Of a stretch of DNA of 64,000 nt, positions 57,053 to 64,000 are shown piece by piece; position 1 is the stretch's first letter; each line of letters begins with the position of its first letter. A program made the position numbers and the translations under genes. The stretch covers positions 7,074,001 to 7,138,000 of the forward strand of contig NZ_AP022870.1 in the NCBI RefSeq assembly GCF_011764545.1, in the 5' to 3' direction. The notes beneath the pieces are model-generated. The model had not been told where the DNA came from and did not search any database. It saw only the letters and a program-made list of their open reading frames with translations. Source of the DNA: Phytohabitans flavus. GTDB taxonomy: Bacteria; Actinomycetota; Actinomycetes; Mycobacteriales; Micromonosporaceae.

Positions 57053-58447
57053 ATGGTCGACCTGCTCGATGCACTGCGTGCCGCCCTCCCCGCCGAAGCC
57101 GTCCTGACCGATCCCGACCTGCTCAGCGGGCATTCGCGCGACGAGGCCGACCTGTGCGCGGCAGGTCTGCCGGCGGTGGTGGTTCGCCCGCGGACGACCG
57201 AGCAGGTGGCCGCCGTCGTGAAGATCGCGGCCGAGCACCGGGTGCCGCTCGTGCCGCAGGGTGCCCGCACCGGCCTGGCCGGCGCCGCGAACGCCGTGGA
57301 CGGTGCGGTCGTCCTCTCCACCGTCGCCATGGACCGCATCCTTGAGGTCGACCCGGTCAACCGCATCGCCGTGCTCCAGCCTGGCGTGGTCAACGCCGCC
57401 CTCGCGGCCGAGGTGGCCAAGCACGGCCTGCGCTACCCGCCCGACCCCGGCTCGTGGGAGTCGTCCATGATCGGCGGCAACGTCGCCACCAACGCGGGCG
57501 GCATGTGCTGCGTCAAGTACGGCGTCACCACCGAGTACGTGTTCGGGCTGGAGGTCGTGCTCGCCTCCGGCGAGGTGCTGCGCACCGGGCGGCGTACCGC
57601 GAAGGGTGTGGCCGGGTACGACCTGACCCGGCTCTTCGTCGGCTCGGAGGGCACGCTCGGCGTGATCACCGAGATCACCGTGGGCCTACGGCCGGCCGCC
57701 GGGGAGTCGCTCACGCTCGTGGCACTCTTCCCGTCTACAGCCGCCGCAGGCGACGCGGTCGCCGCCATCTCCGCGCAGGGCCTCTCGCCCAGCCTGCTGG
57801 AGCTGCTCGACCAGACCCACTTGATCGCGCTGGAGGCGTACCAGCCGATGGGGCTGCGCACCGAGGCGAAGGCGCTACTGCTGGCCGCCTCCGACACCGG
57901 CAGCCAGGCCGCAGCCGACCTGGAGCGGATCGCCGCGCTCTGCGAGGAGGCGGGCGCCGACGAGGTGTACGCGGCCACCGACTCGATCGAGGCGGCCCAG
58001 CTGCTCCAGGCTCGGCGGCTGGCGCACCCGGCGATGGAGAAGTACGCGGCCGAGATGTTCCCGCAGGGCAACGGCGGCCTGATCATCGACGATGTGGCGG
58101 TGCCGCGCTCGGCGCTGGCCGCCCTGCTCGACGGCGTCGAGAAGATCGCCGCGGAAAACGGCGTCGCGATCGGCGTCGTCGGCCACGCCGGCGACGGCAA
58201 CATGCACCCCAACATCGTGGTCGACCGCGCCGACCCGGCGAGCGTGGCCGACAGCCAGCGGGCGTTCGACGACATCGTGGAGCTGGCGCTCGCGCTCGGC
58301 GGCACGTGCACCGGCGAGCACGGCGTCGGGCTACTCAAGCGGAGGTGGCTGGCCCGCGAGATCGGCCCGGTCAGCCTCCGCGTGCAGCAGGCCATCAAGG
58401 CCGCCCTCGACCCCGAGGGCCTGCTCAACCCGGGCAAGGTCCTTTAG
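57053..58447 (+). CDS. FAD-linked oxidase, GlcD/D-lactate dehydrogenase type
   Basis: 464 residues. FAD (PCMH) domain blocks: VPLVPQGARTGLAGAANAVD, GGNVATNAGGMCCVKYGVT and GSEGTLGVITEITVGLRP; the C-terminal substrate domain has GHAGDGNMHPNIV and GTCTGEHGVGLLKRRWLARE. Oxidises a 2-hydroxy acid such as glycolate or D-lactate; which one cannot be told. No GlcE/GlcF subunit follows, so it is probably a single-subunit enzyme. Confidence 0.93.
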   Translation: MVDLLDALRAALPAEAVLTDPDLLSGHSRDEADLCAAGLPAVVVRPRTTEQVAAVVKIAAEHRVPLVPQGARTGLAGAANAVDGAVVLSTVAMDRILEVDPVNRIAVLQPGVVNAALAAEVAKHGLRYPPDPGSWESSMIGGNVATNAGGMCCVKYGVTTEYVFGLEVVLASGEVLRTGRRTAKGVAGYDLTRLFVGSEGTLGVITEITVGLRPAAGESLTLVALFPSTAAAGDAVAAISAQGLSPSLLELLDQTHLIALEAYQPMGLRTEAKALLLAASDTGSQAAADLERIAALCEEAGADEVYAATDSIEAAQLLQARRLAHPAMEKYAAEMFPQGNGGLIIDDVAVPRSALAALLDGVEKIAAENGVAIGVVGHAGDGNMHPNIVVDRADPASVADSQRAFDDIVELALALGGTCTGEHGVGLLKRRWLAREIGPVSLRVQQAIKAALDPEGLLNPGKVL

Positions 58448-58529
58448 ACCCATTGAGCTACCGCGACGCCCGTCGTGGTCCGGACCGCTGCTCCCGCGGC
58501 CTCACCCTTCGCGCTTCACAAGCAAACCC

Positions 58530-59054
58530 CTAGAAGGGCGTGCTGGTCGAGACCAGCTCGACCACGCGCTTGGCCGTCGCCGGAGCTTCTGTGCCGCAGT
58601 CGGCCCACTGCACCTTGGTCGGGCCGGTCACCAGCGTGTATTCGTAGCCGTCTTCGCACCCGGATGGATCGCCTGCCTCGGTGCCCAGCCTCGGGTCGGC
58701 GAGGAGCGCCCGCAGGTCGGCGAGCTGTACTTCGTTGAGCTTGCCGCGCACCGGTGTGCCGCCACCTGGTCCGGGGCGGTTTCGGTAGTAGGTCCACCGC
58801 CCGTCCGCCTCCACCGTGATGGTCTGGCTGATCCCCACGAAGCCGCCCTCCCGGTCGATCGTGAGGCCAGCGGCCAGCGTGGGCACGGCCGTGGCCCTGG
58901 TCGGCACCACACTCTCGGGAGGGGACGCCGGCCCGACGGTGGCGGTGATCCCCACTGTGGAAGGGGCCGCCGCATCCGGTGCGGACGGCGACGAGGTGCA
59001 GGCCGAGGCCGCGAGCACCACTAGAACGCATAGACGTCCGTACGCCATCTTCAT
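58530..59054 (-). CDS. Putative lipoprotein with emfourin-like domain
   Basis: 174 residues. The N-terminal LCVLVVLAASACTSSPSAP is a lipoprotein signal with Cys19 as the likely lipid site, followed by a Pro/Thr/Ala linker. The domain GLTIDREGGFVGISQTITVE then ADLRALLADPRLGTE resembles protealysin-inhibitor (emfourin) proteins; two further Cys (SGCEDG, WADCGTE) may pair. Emfourin-like assignment is moderate. It is on the opposite strand to the GlcD-like gene. Confidence 0.75.
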   Translation of the reverse strand: MKMAYGRLCVLVVLAASACTSSPSAPDAAAPSTVGITATVGPASPPESVVPTRATAVPTLAAGLTIDREGGFVGISQTITVEADGRWTYYRNRPGPGGGTPVRGKLNEVQLADLRALLADPRLGTEAGDPSGCEDGYEYTLVTGPTKVQWADCGTEAPATAKRVVELVSTSTPF

Positions 59055-59084
59055 GCGACGGACGCTACGCCTAACCGGTTCCCC

Positions 59085-60865
59085 CTACGAGGCGAGCGGA
59101 CTCGCCCCCCGCACGTCCGGCGCGCCGAGCCGGGCCGCGTCCGCCGTCGCGTCGTCGGGCATCTTCTGCGACTGCCGCTCGGCCTCGACGCGGGCGAGGT
59201 AGTGCTCCACCTCGCGGGCCCGCATCTCGGCGTCCCAGCCCAGCACCGAGCCCATGATCTCGGCCGCGTGGTGCGCCGACTCGGTACCCCGGTGCGGCGT
59301 CTCGAACGAGATCCGCGTGCGCCGGGTCAGCACGTCGTCCAGGTGCAGCGCGCCCTCGACCCGGGCCGCGTACGCCACCTCCGCCGCCAGGTACTCCGGG
59401 GCACCGGCGAGCGGCGCGGCCAGCCCCGGCTCGGCGTGGATCATCGCGATCAGCTGGGGTGCCAGCGTGCCGTACCGCTCCAGCAGGTGTTCCAGCACCC
59501 CGGCCTGCACCCCGTGCCGCCGAGCCAGGTCGAGCCGGTCCCGCCACATCGCCGCGAACCCGTCCGCGCCGAGCAGCGGCAGGTCGGCGGTGCGCGACGG
59601 GACGTCCGCGCCCAGCCGCCGCGCCGCACGGTCGACCACGTCGGCGGCCATCACCCGGTACGTCGTGTACTTGCCACCGGCCACGAGCATCAGACCGAGC
59701 ATGGGCTCGACGACGGCGTGCTCACGGGAGAGCTTGGACGTCGGCTCCGCCTCGCCGGACAGAAGCGGGCGGAGCCCGGCGTAGACGCCCTCGATGTCCG
59801 ATGTGGACACCGGGCGGTCGAGCACGGTGTTGACCTGTTCGAGCAGGTACTCGATGTCCCGCGCGGACGCGGCCGGGTGGTCGCGGTCGAGCTGCCAGTC
59901 GGTGTCGGTGGTACCGATGATCCAGTGCCCGCCCCACGGCAGCACGAAGAGCACGGAAGTGGGCGTGCGCAAGATCAGCCCAGCGTCGCCGGTGATCGCC
60001 GAGCGGGGCACCACCACGTGGACGCCCTTCGAGGCGCGCACGCGCAGCCCCGGGCGCACGCCGACGTCGCCGAGCATCGCGGAGATGTCGTCGCTCCACA
60101 CCCCGGTCGCCGCGATCACCGTGCGCGCCCGCACCTCGAACTCACCGGTCGGCGACTCCAGGTCACGTACCCGTACCCCGGTCACCTCCCGTGCCTGGCG
60201 CACCATGCCGACGGCGCGCACGCTGGTCACGACCGCCGCGCCAAGGCTGGCTGCGGTGCGCGCGAGGGTGACCACCAGGCGGGCGTCGTCGACCTGCCCG
60301 TCGTAGTAGCGGATCGCCCCGGTGACCACGTCCGGACGAAGGCTCGGGAATAGATGCCGGGCGCCGTCCCGGGACAGGTGGCGGTGGACGGGCATCCCCC
60401 GCCCGCCGCCGAAGAACCCGGCGAACGCGTCGTACGCCGCGACACCCGCTCCGTAGTACGCCCGGCGCCACGCACGGGCGGGGAGCTCCCGCGGCGAGTG
60501 GCCACCCGGCAGCGGCACGAGGATCGGCACCGGCCGCACCAGGTGCGGGGCGAGGCGGGTCGCGAGCAGGCCCCGCTCGGTGAGCGCCTCGTGCACCAGG
60601 TGCAGCTCGAACTGCTCGAGGTAGCGCAGGCCGCCGTGGATCAGCTTGCTCGACCGGCTCGACGTGCCCGACGCCAGGTCACGGGACTCGACCAGCGCGA
60701 CGCTCAGCCCTCGGGAGGCGGCATCCAGCGCGGCGCCCGCGCCGGTGACACCGCCACCGATGACGAGGACGTCGAAGCGCTCGGTCCGCAGCCGGTGCAG
60801 GTCGGCGGCGCGCCGCTCGGGGAGAGCTCGCTGGCGGCATACCGCGATACGGCAGGGTCTCGCAC
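59085..60865 (-). CDS. glpD: Glycerol-3-phosphate dehydrogenase GlpD (one apparent frameshift)
   Basis: About 593 residues when joined. N-terminal reading from GTG 60865 (VRDPAVSRYAASELSP) shifts at the GGGG run 60829-60832; one extra G:C gives SPERRAADLHRL and continues FDVLVIGGGVTGAGAALDAA. FAD and substrate blocks follow: SSKLIHGGLRYLEQFELHLV, GAIRYYDGQVDDARLVVTLA, VFVLPWGGHWIIGTTDTDW and VAGGKYTTYRVMAADVVD. Membrane-associated oxidation of sn-glycerol-3-phosphate to DHAP. The start may instead be ATG 60907. Confidence 0.93.
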
Positions 60866-60905
60866 CTGTCCACCGTAACTGGCGCTCCGCCGTAGTGTTT
60901 CGCGC

Positions 60906-63149
60906 ATGGCGTATCCCTTCCCCGCCCCGGAACGGCAGACCAACCCGTGGGTGGTGGTTGCGGCCGCATCGATTGGCGTCTGGGCGGTACTGATCACCGT
61001 CCTGAGCCAGGCGGTCGGGTGGCTGGCCGACCAGGTGCTGCTGGTGACCGGGCTGGCGACCCCGATCTGGACCTGGCCGGTCGTCGCGGTCATCAACGCG
61101 GCGCTGGCCGGCGCACCCGCGGCCGTCCTCGCCTTCGTACCCCGCTCCCCGGCCGTGCGCACCGCCGGCCGCGTCTGGCTGGCCGGCGCCGCCGCACTCG
61201 CCGGCCTCGGCCTGCTGCGCGCGATACCAGAGCCGCACAACGAGCTCTACCTCGCGCTTCTCGCCCTGCTCGCCGCGGGTGCGGCGGTCGCCCTGCGCGG
61301 CCGCCCGTCGCTCCCGGCGCTCGGCTTCGCCGGCGGCCTCGCCGTGCTCCTGCCCTGGCTGTGGATCGGCGCGCTGGGCGGGCTGGCGGAGACGGTGCTC
61401 GCCGTATTCGCGTCCGCGGCGGTCGGCTGGCTCGCCGCCGCCATCCTGAACGCCGCTTTCTGGGCCCGGTACGGGGTCGCGCTCGGCGGCCTCGTCGGCG
61501 GCGTCGCGCTGCTCCTGCTCGCCGCCGGTGTGGGCCAGTCCGGGGCGCAGCTTGCCGCGATGCTGGTGCTGCCGCCGCTCTCGTTCGCGGCCGCCGCGCT
61601 ACGCAGCGCCGGACCGCTTGTCGCGGTCGCGGCGCTGGGCCCGCTGGCCTTCGCCGATCCCGAGGAGATCACGCTGCTGCTCAGCAGCGGGCGGGACCTG
61701 CCCGTCTGGGCCAGCATCGCCACCGCCGTCTCACTCACCGTCGCGGTCCTTGTCGGCATCGGGTACGGGCTGGCGCGCACCCGCCTGGCCGCGCGGTGGG
61801 TCGGTGCCGTGGCGGTCGTGATCCTGCTGATTGCCGGCGGCGCGATATACCTGGGACCCGGCCAGCCCGGCCTGTTCGGTGAGCGCCTATTCGTGATCCT
61901 CAAGTCGCAGGCCGACCTGACCGGGGTGACCACGGCCAGCCGCGAGGCCCGGGTCGCCGACGTGTACCGCCGGCTCGTCGAGCACGCCCAGAGCAGCCAG
62001 GCCGACCTGCGCGCGACCCTCGACCGCTGGCACCTCGACTACACGCCGTACTACCTGGTCAACGCCGTGGAGGTGGACGGCGGGCCGGCGATCCGCGCGT
62101 GGCTGTCCCGGCGCGGTGACGTCGACCGGGTGCTGCTCAGTCAGCGGCTGCGCCCGCTGCCCGCCGAGCCCGGCGTGACGCACGGACACGTACCCGCGCC
62201 CACCGCACCGCCGTGGAACATCTCGCTGATCGGCGCCGACCGCGCCGCCAGCCAGCTCGGCGTCAACGGCTCGGGGATCGTGGTGGGCACCTCCGATTCC
62301 GGCGTGGACGGTACGCATCCGGCGCTCTCCGGCAACTTCCGGGGCGGCGACGACTCCTGGTTCGACCCCTGGAACCACACCCGCACGCCGACCGACCGGG
62401 GTGGCCACGGCACGCACACGCTCGGCTCGGCGGTGGGCCGTACCGTCGGCGTGGCCCCCGGAGCGGAGTGGGTCGGCTGCGTCAACCTCGACCGCAACCT
62501 CGGTAACCCGGCCCACTACCTGGACTGTATGCAGTTCATGCTGGCCCCGTTCCCGTTCGGCGGTGACCCCTTCAGGGACGGCCAGCCGGGGCGGGCCCCG
62601 CATGTACTCACGAACTCGTGGGGTTGCCCGCGGATCGAGGGCTGCGACGAAAACTCGCTGCGCGCGGCCACCGCGGCGTTCGCGGCCGCCGGCATCTTCT
62701 TCGTGGTCGCGGCGGGCAACACTGGCCCGTTCTGCGGCTCGGTGGACGATCCGCCCTCCCAGTACCCGGACGTGGAGACCATCGGCGCGGTCGACCGGCG
62801 CAAGGAGGTCACGCAGTTCTCCAGCCGTGGCCCGACCAACGCCGACCTCGCCAAGCCCGACCTCGTGGCGCCCGGCGAGGACGTGCTGTCGACGATGCCC
62901 GGCGGTGGGTACGCGGAGCTGAGCGGCACGTCCATGGCCACACCGCAGGTGGCCGGCGTGGTGGCGCTGATGTGGTCGGCCAACCCCCGGCTGGTCGGCG
63001 ACATCACCCGTACCCGCGAGATCCTGCGCGACACGGCGGTACCCGCGACTCCTGGCGAGAGTTCCGGCGAGTGCTCACCGGCCGACGTGACCGGCGCCGG
63101 GATGGTCGACGCGTACGCGGCGGTGCAGGCCGCCCGCACCGCGTCCTGA
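60906..63149 (+). CDS. Polytopic membrane protein with S8 (subtilisin) protease domain
   Basis: 747 residues. The first ~310 residues contain about nine or ten hydrophobic helices (NPWVVVAAASIGVWAVLITV to WVGAVAVVILLIAGGAIYL). An inhibitor-like linker (310-440) leads to the S8 domain with triad Asp in GTSDSGVDGTHPAL (~463), His in GGHGTHTLGSAVG (~500) and Ser in LSGTSMATPQVAGV (~676); oxyanion Asn is in VVAAGNTGPFC. Orientation suggests the protease is outside the cell. Fusion of a large membrane domain in front of a subtilase is uncommon. Substrate unknown. Confidence 0.9.
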   Translation: MAYPFPAPERQTNPWVVVAAASIGVWAVLITVLSQAVGWLADQVLLVTGLATPIWTWPVVAVINAALAGAPAAVLAFVPRSPAVRTAGRVWLAGAAALAGLGLLRAIPEPHNELYLALLALLAAGAAVALRGRPSLPALGFAGGLAVLLPWLWIGALGGLAETVLAVFASAAVGWLAAAILNAAFWARYGVALGGLVGGVALLLLAAGVGQSGAQLAAMLVLPPLSFAAAALRSAGPLVAVAALGPLAFADPEEITLLLSSGRDLPVWASIATAVSLTVAVLVGIGYGLARTRLAARWVGAVAVVILLIAGGAIYLGPGQPGLFGERLFVILKSQADLTGVTTASREARVADVYRRLVEHAQSSQADLRATLDRWHLDYTPYYLVNAVEVDGGPAIRAWLSRRGDVDRVLLSQRLRPLPAEPGVTHGHVPAPTAPPWNISLIGADRAASQLGVNGSGIVVGTSDSGVDGTHPALSGNFRGGDDSWFDPWNHTRTPTDRGGHGTHTLGSAVGRTVGVAPGAEWVGCVNLDRNLGNPAHYLDCMQFMLAPFPFGGDPFRDGQPGRAPHVLTNSWGCPRIEGCDENSLRAATAAFAAAGIFFVVAAGNTGPFCGSVDDPPSQYPDVETIGAVDRRKEVTQFSSRGPTNADLAKPDLVAPGEDVLSTMPGGGYAELSGTSMATPQVAGVVALMWSANPRLVGDITRTREILRDTAVPATPGESSGECSPADVTGAGMVDAYAAVQAARTAS

Positions 63150-63171
63150 CTGCCGGTTAGTGTCGGCGACC

Positions 63172-64000
63172 GTGGAGTTTTCGATCGCCGCGCTGACCGA
63201 CGCCGACGTACCCGCCATGGTCGACCTGTGCCGCGAGGCGCTGGACCTGCCCGACGACGCCGCGGAGGCGGACCAGATCGTGGCCCGGCTGCGTGCGCAG
63301 CCGGGCATCGGCTTCGCCGCCACCGCGGACGGCGAGCTGGCCGGCGTGGTGCTGGGGTCGCTCTCGCACCGCGACGACTCGATCGGGCACGTCGACCTGA
63401 TCGCGGTACGGCGGGACGTGCGCCGCCAGGGCATCGGGCGGGCGCTGCTGGCCCGGGCCGAAGGGGCGCTGGCCGGCCGGGGCGCGGTCGAGGTGCTGCT
63501 GGCCGGAAACCCGCCGTACTACGCCTGGCCGGGCATCGACGTCCGCTACACGCCAGCGGTCTGCGCGGCGAATGCCCTGGGGTACGAGCAGGACCGCACC
63601 GCCTGGAACATGACCGCCGACCTCACCACCATCGAGTCCACTGTGGAGGCCGAGGAGCGGCTGGCGGCGGGCGGCGTAACCGTCCGGCGAGCGGAGGCGG
63701 GGGACGTACCCGCGCTTGTCGAGTTCGCCCGCGCCAACTTCAGCGACGGCTGGGCCGGTGAGGTCTCCGACTCGGTCGGGCGGCCCGGCGCCGGCTGCCA
63801 CGTCGCGCTCCGGGACGGTGAGGTGCTCGGCTTCGCCGCGTACGGCTCGTCCCGGCCGAGCTGGTTCGGCCCGATGGGCACCGCGCCCGCCGCCCAAGGG
63901 CTGGGCATCGGTGGCGTGCTGCTCCGCCGGTGCCTGCGCGACCAGCGGGACGCCGGCTTTCGGCAGGCCCAGATCGGCTGGGTCGGGCCGGTGCCGTTCT
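63172..64000 (+). CDS. GNAT family N-acetyltransferase, C-terminus outside window
   Basis: At least 276 codons from GTG 63172, running off the right edge. Two tandem GNAT domains: the first has DLIAVRRDVRRQGIGRALLA (acetyl-CoA loop RxxGxG) and the second has MGTAPAAQGLGIGGVLLRRC. YYAWPGIDVRYTPAVCAANA is typical of a double-GNAT family seen in actinomycetes. Acceptor unknown. It follows the subtilase gene by 22 bases and may be cotranscribed. Confidence 0.85.
   Translation, partial: MEFSIAALTDADVPAMVDLCREALDLPDDAAEADQIVARLRAQPGIGFAATADGELAGVVLGSLSHRDDSIGHVDLIAVRRDVRRQGIGRALLARAEGALAGRGAVEVLLAGNPPYYAWPGIDVRYTPAVCAANALGYEQDRTAWNMTADLTTIESTVEAEERLAAGGVTVRRAEAGDVPALVEFARANFSDGWAGEVSDSVGRPGAGCHVALRDGEVLGFAAYGSSRPSWFGPMGTAPAAQGLGIGGVLLRRCLRDQRDAGFRQAQIGWVGPVPF

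Noticed and set aside
1..64000. tRNA, rRNA, CRISPR array, insertion sequence or phage genes
   Set aside because: Looked for by eye in all gaps; no cloverleaf-like sequence, spaced direct repeats, transposase or phage motif was found.

Overview
The window is a gene-dense, very GC-rich actinobacterial chromosome segment. Mycothiol genes (mshA, mshD, a mycothiol-dependent isomerase-like enzyme), SenX3/RegX3, an orphan GlnR, a PrsW protease and an Scr1-type XRE/DUF397 pair point to a mycelial actinomycete, most likely Micromonosporaceae. That placement is inferred from gene content, not from a database search. No rRNA, tRNA, insertion sequence, prophage or CRISPR array is visible. Most of the segment looks like core genome.

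Layout. About 0-26 kb resembles the Mycobacterium tuberculosis Rv0474-Rv0500 region from memory: proline dehydrogenase, CGNR protein, sugar isomerase, Ppx/GppA, Cys-rich protein, regX3-senX3 divergent from phoU, gpmA, an MFS and a CoA-transferase, ybjN-mshA, SDR-methyltransferase, an LPTTG wall protein, murB, a beta-glucosidase-LacI pair, an EI24 protein, AlaX, a hydrolase, DUF2516, and an HbhA-like protein with its HTH partner. A fur-ygfZ-BKACE-asparaginase operon follows. About 26.5-43 kb resembles Rv0812-Rv0820: aminodeoxychorismate lyase, a Uma2 protein, nitrobindin with a tiny membrane peptide, DsrE, a winged-helix/membrane-protein module, the XRE/DUF397 pair, a rhodanese-sseC operon with a Cys-rich leader peptide, DUF2993, a membrane protein, glnR, a polysaccharide deacetylase, mshD and pstSCAB. 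About 43-64 kb holds NUDIX, Gfo/Idh, a ppk2-DUF47-pit phosphate operon, an ECF41 sigma factor, a tandem YbaB protein, dinG, AI-2E, GroES-like, PrsW, FUSC, HD, DUF4031, a GlcD-like oxidase, a lipoprotein, glpD, a polytopic membrane subtilase and a GNAT protein cut by the window edge.

Functional threads. Phosphate homeostasis dominates: SenX3/RegX3/PhoU, high-affinity PstSCAB, low-affinity Pit with a DUF47 partner, and polyphosphate kinase 2, with candidate PHO boxes upstream of phoU and pstS. Mycothiol and sulfur metabolism (mshA, mshD, rhodanese operon, DsrE) form a second thread.

Main caution. Eight genes (senX3, a methyltransferase, an EI24 protein, a winged-helix regulator, a polysaccharide deacetylase, ppk2, a GroES-like gene, glpD) are each split by one frameshift. 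In every case one extra G:C pair in a short G/C run restores a full family-like protein. This looks like systematic homopolymer under-calling rather than biology, so these genes are annotated across the break. The most interesting biology is a leaderless Cys-rich leader peptide, a 34-residue membrane peptide coupled to a nitrobindin gene, a winged-helix/membrane-sensor pair, an AT-rich palindrome plus PHO boxes before pstS, and paired DnaA boxes before dinG.
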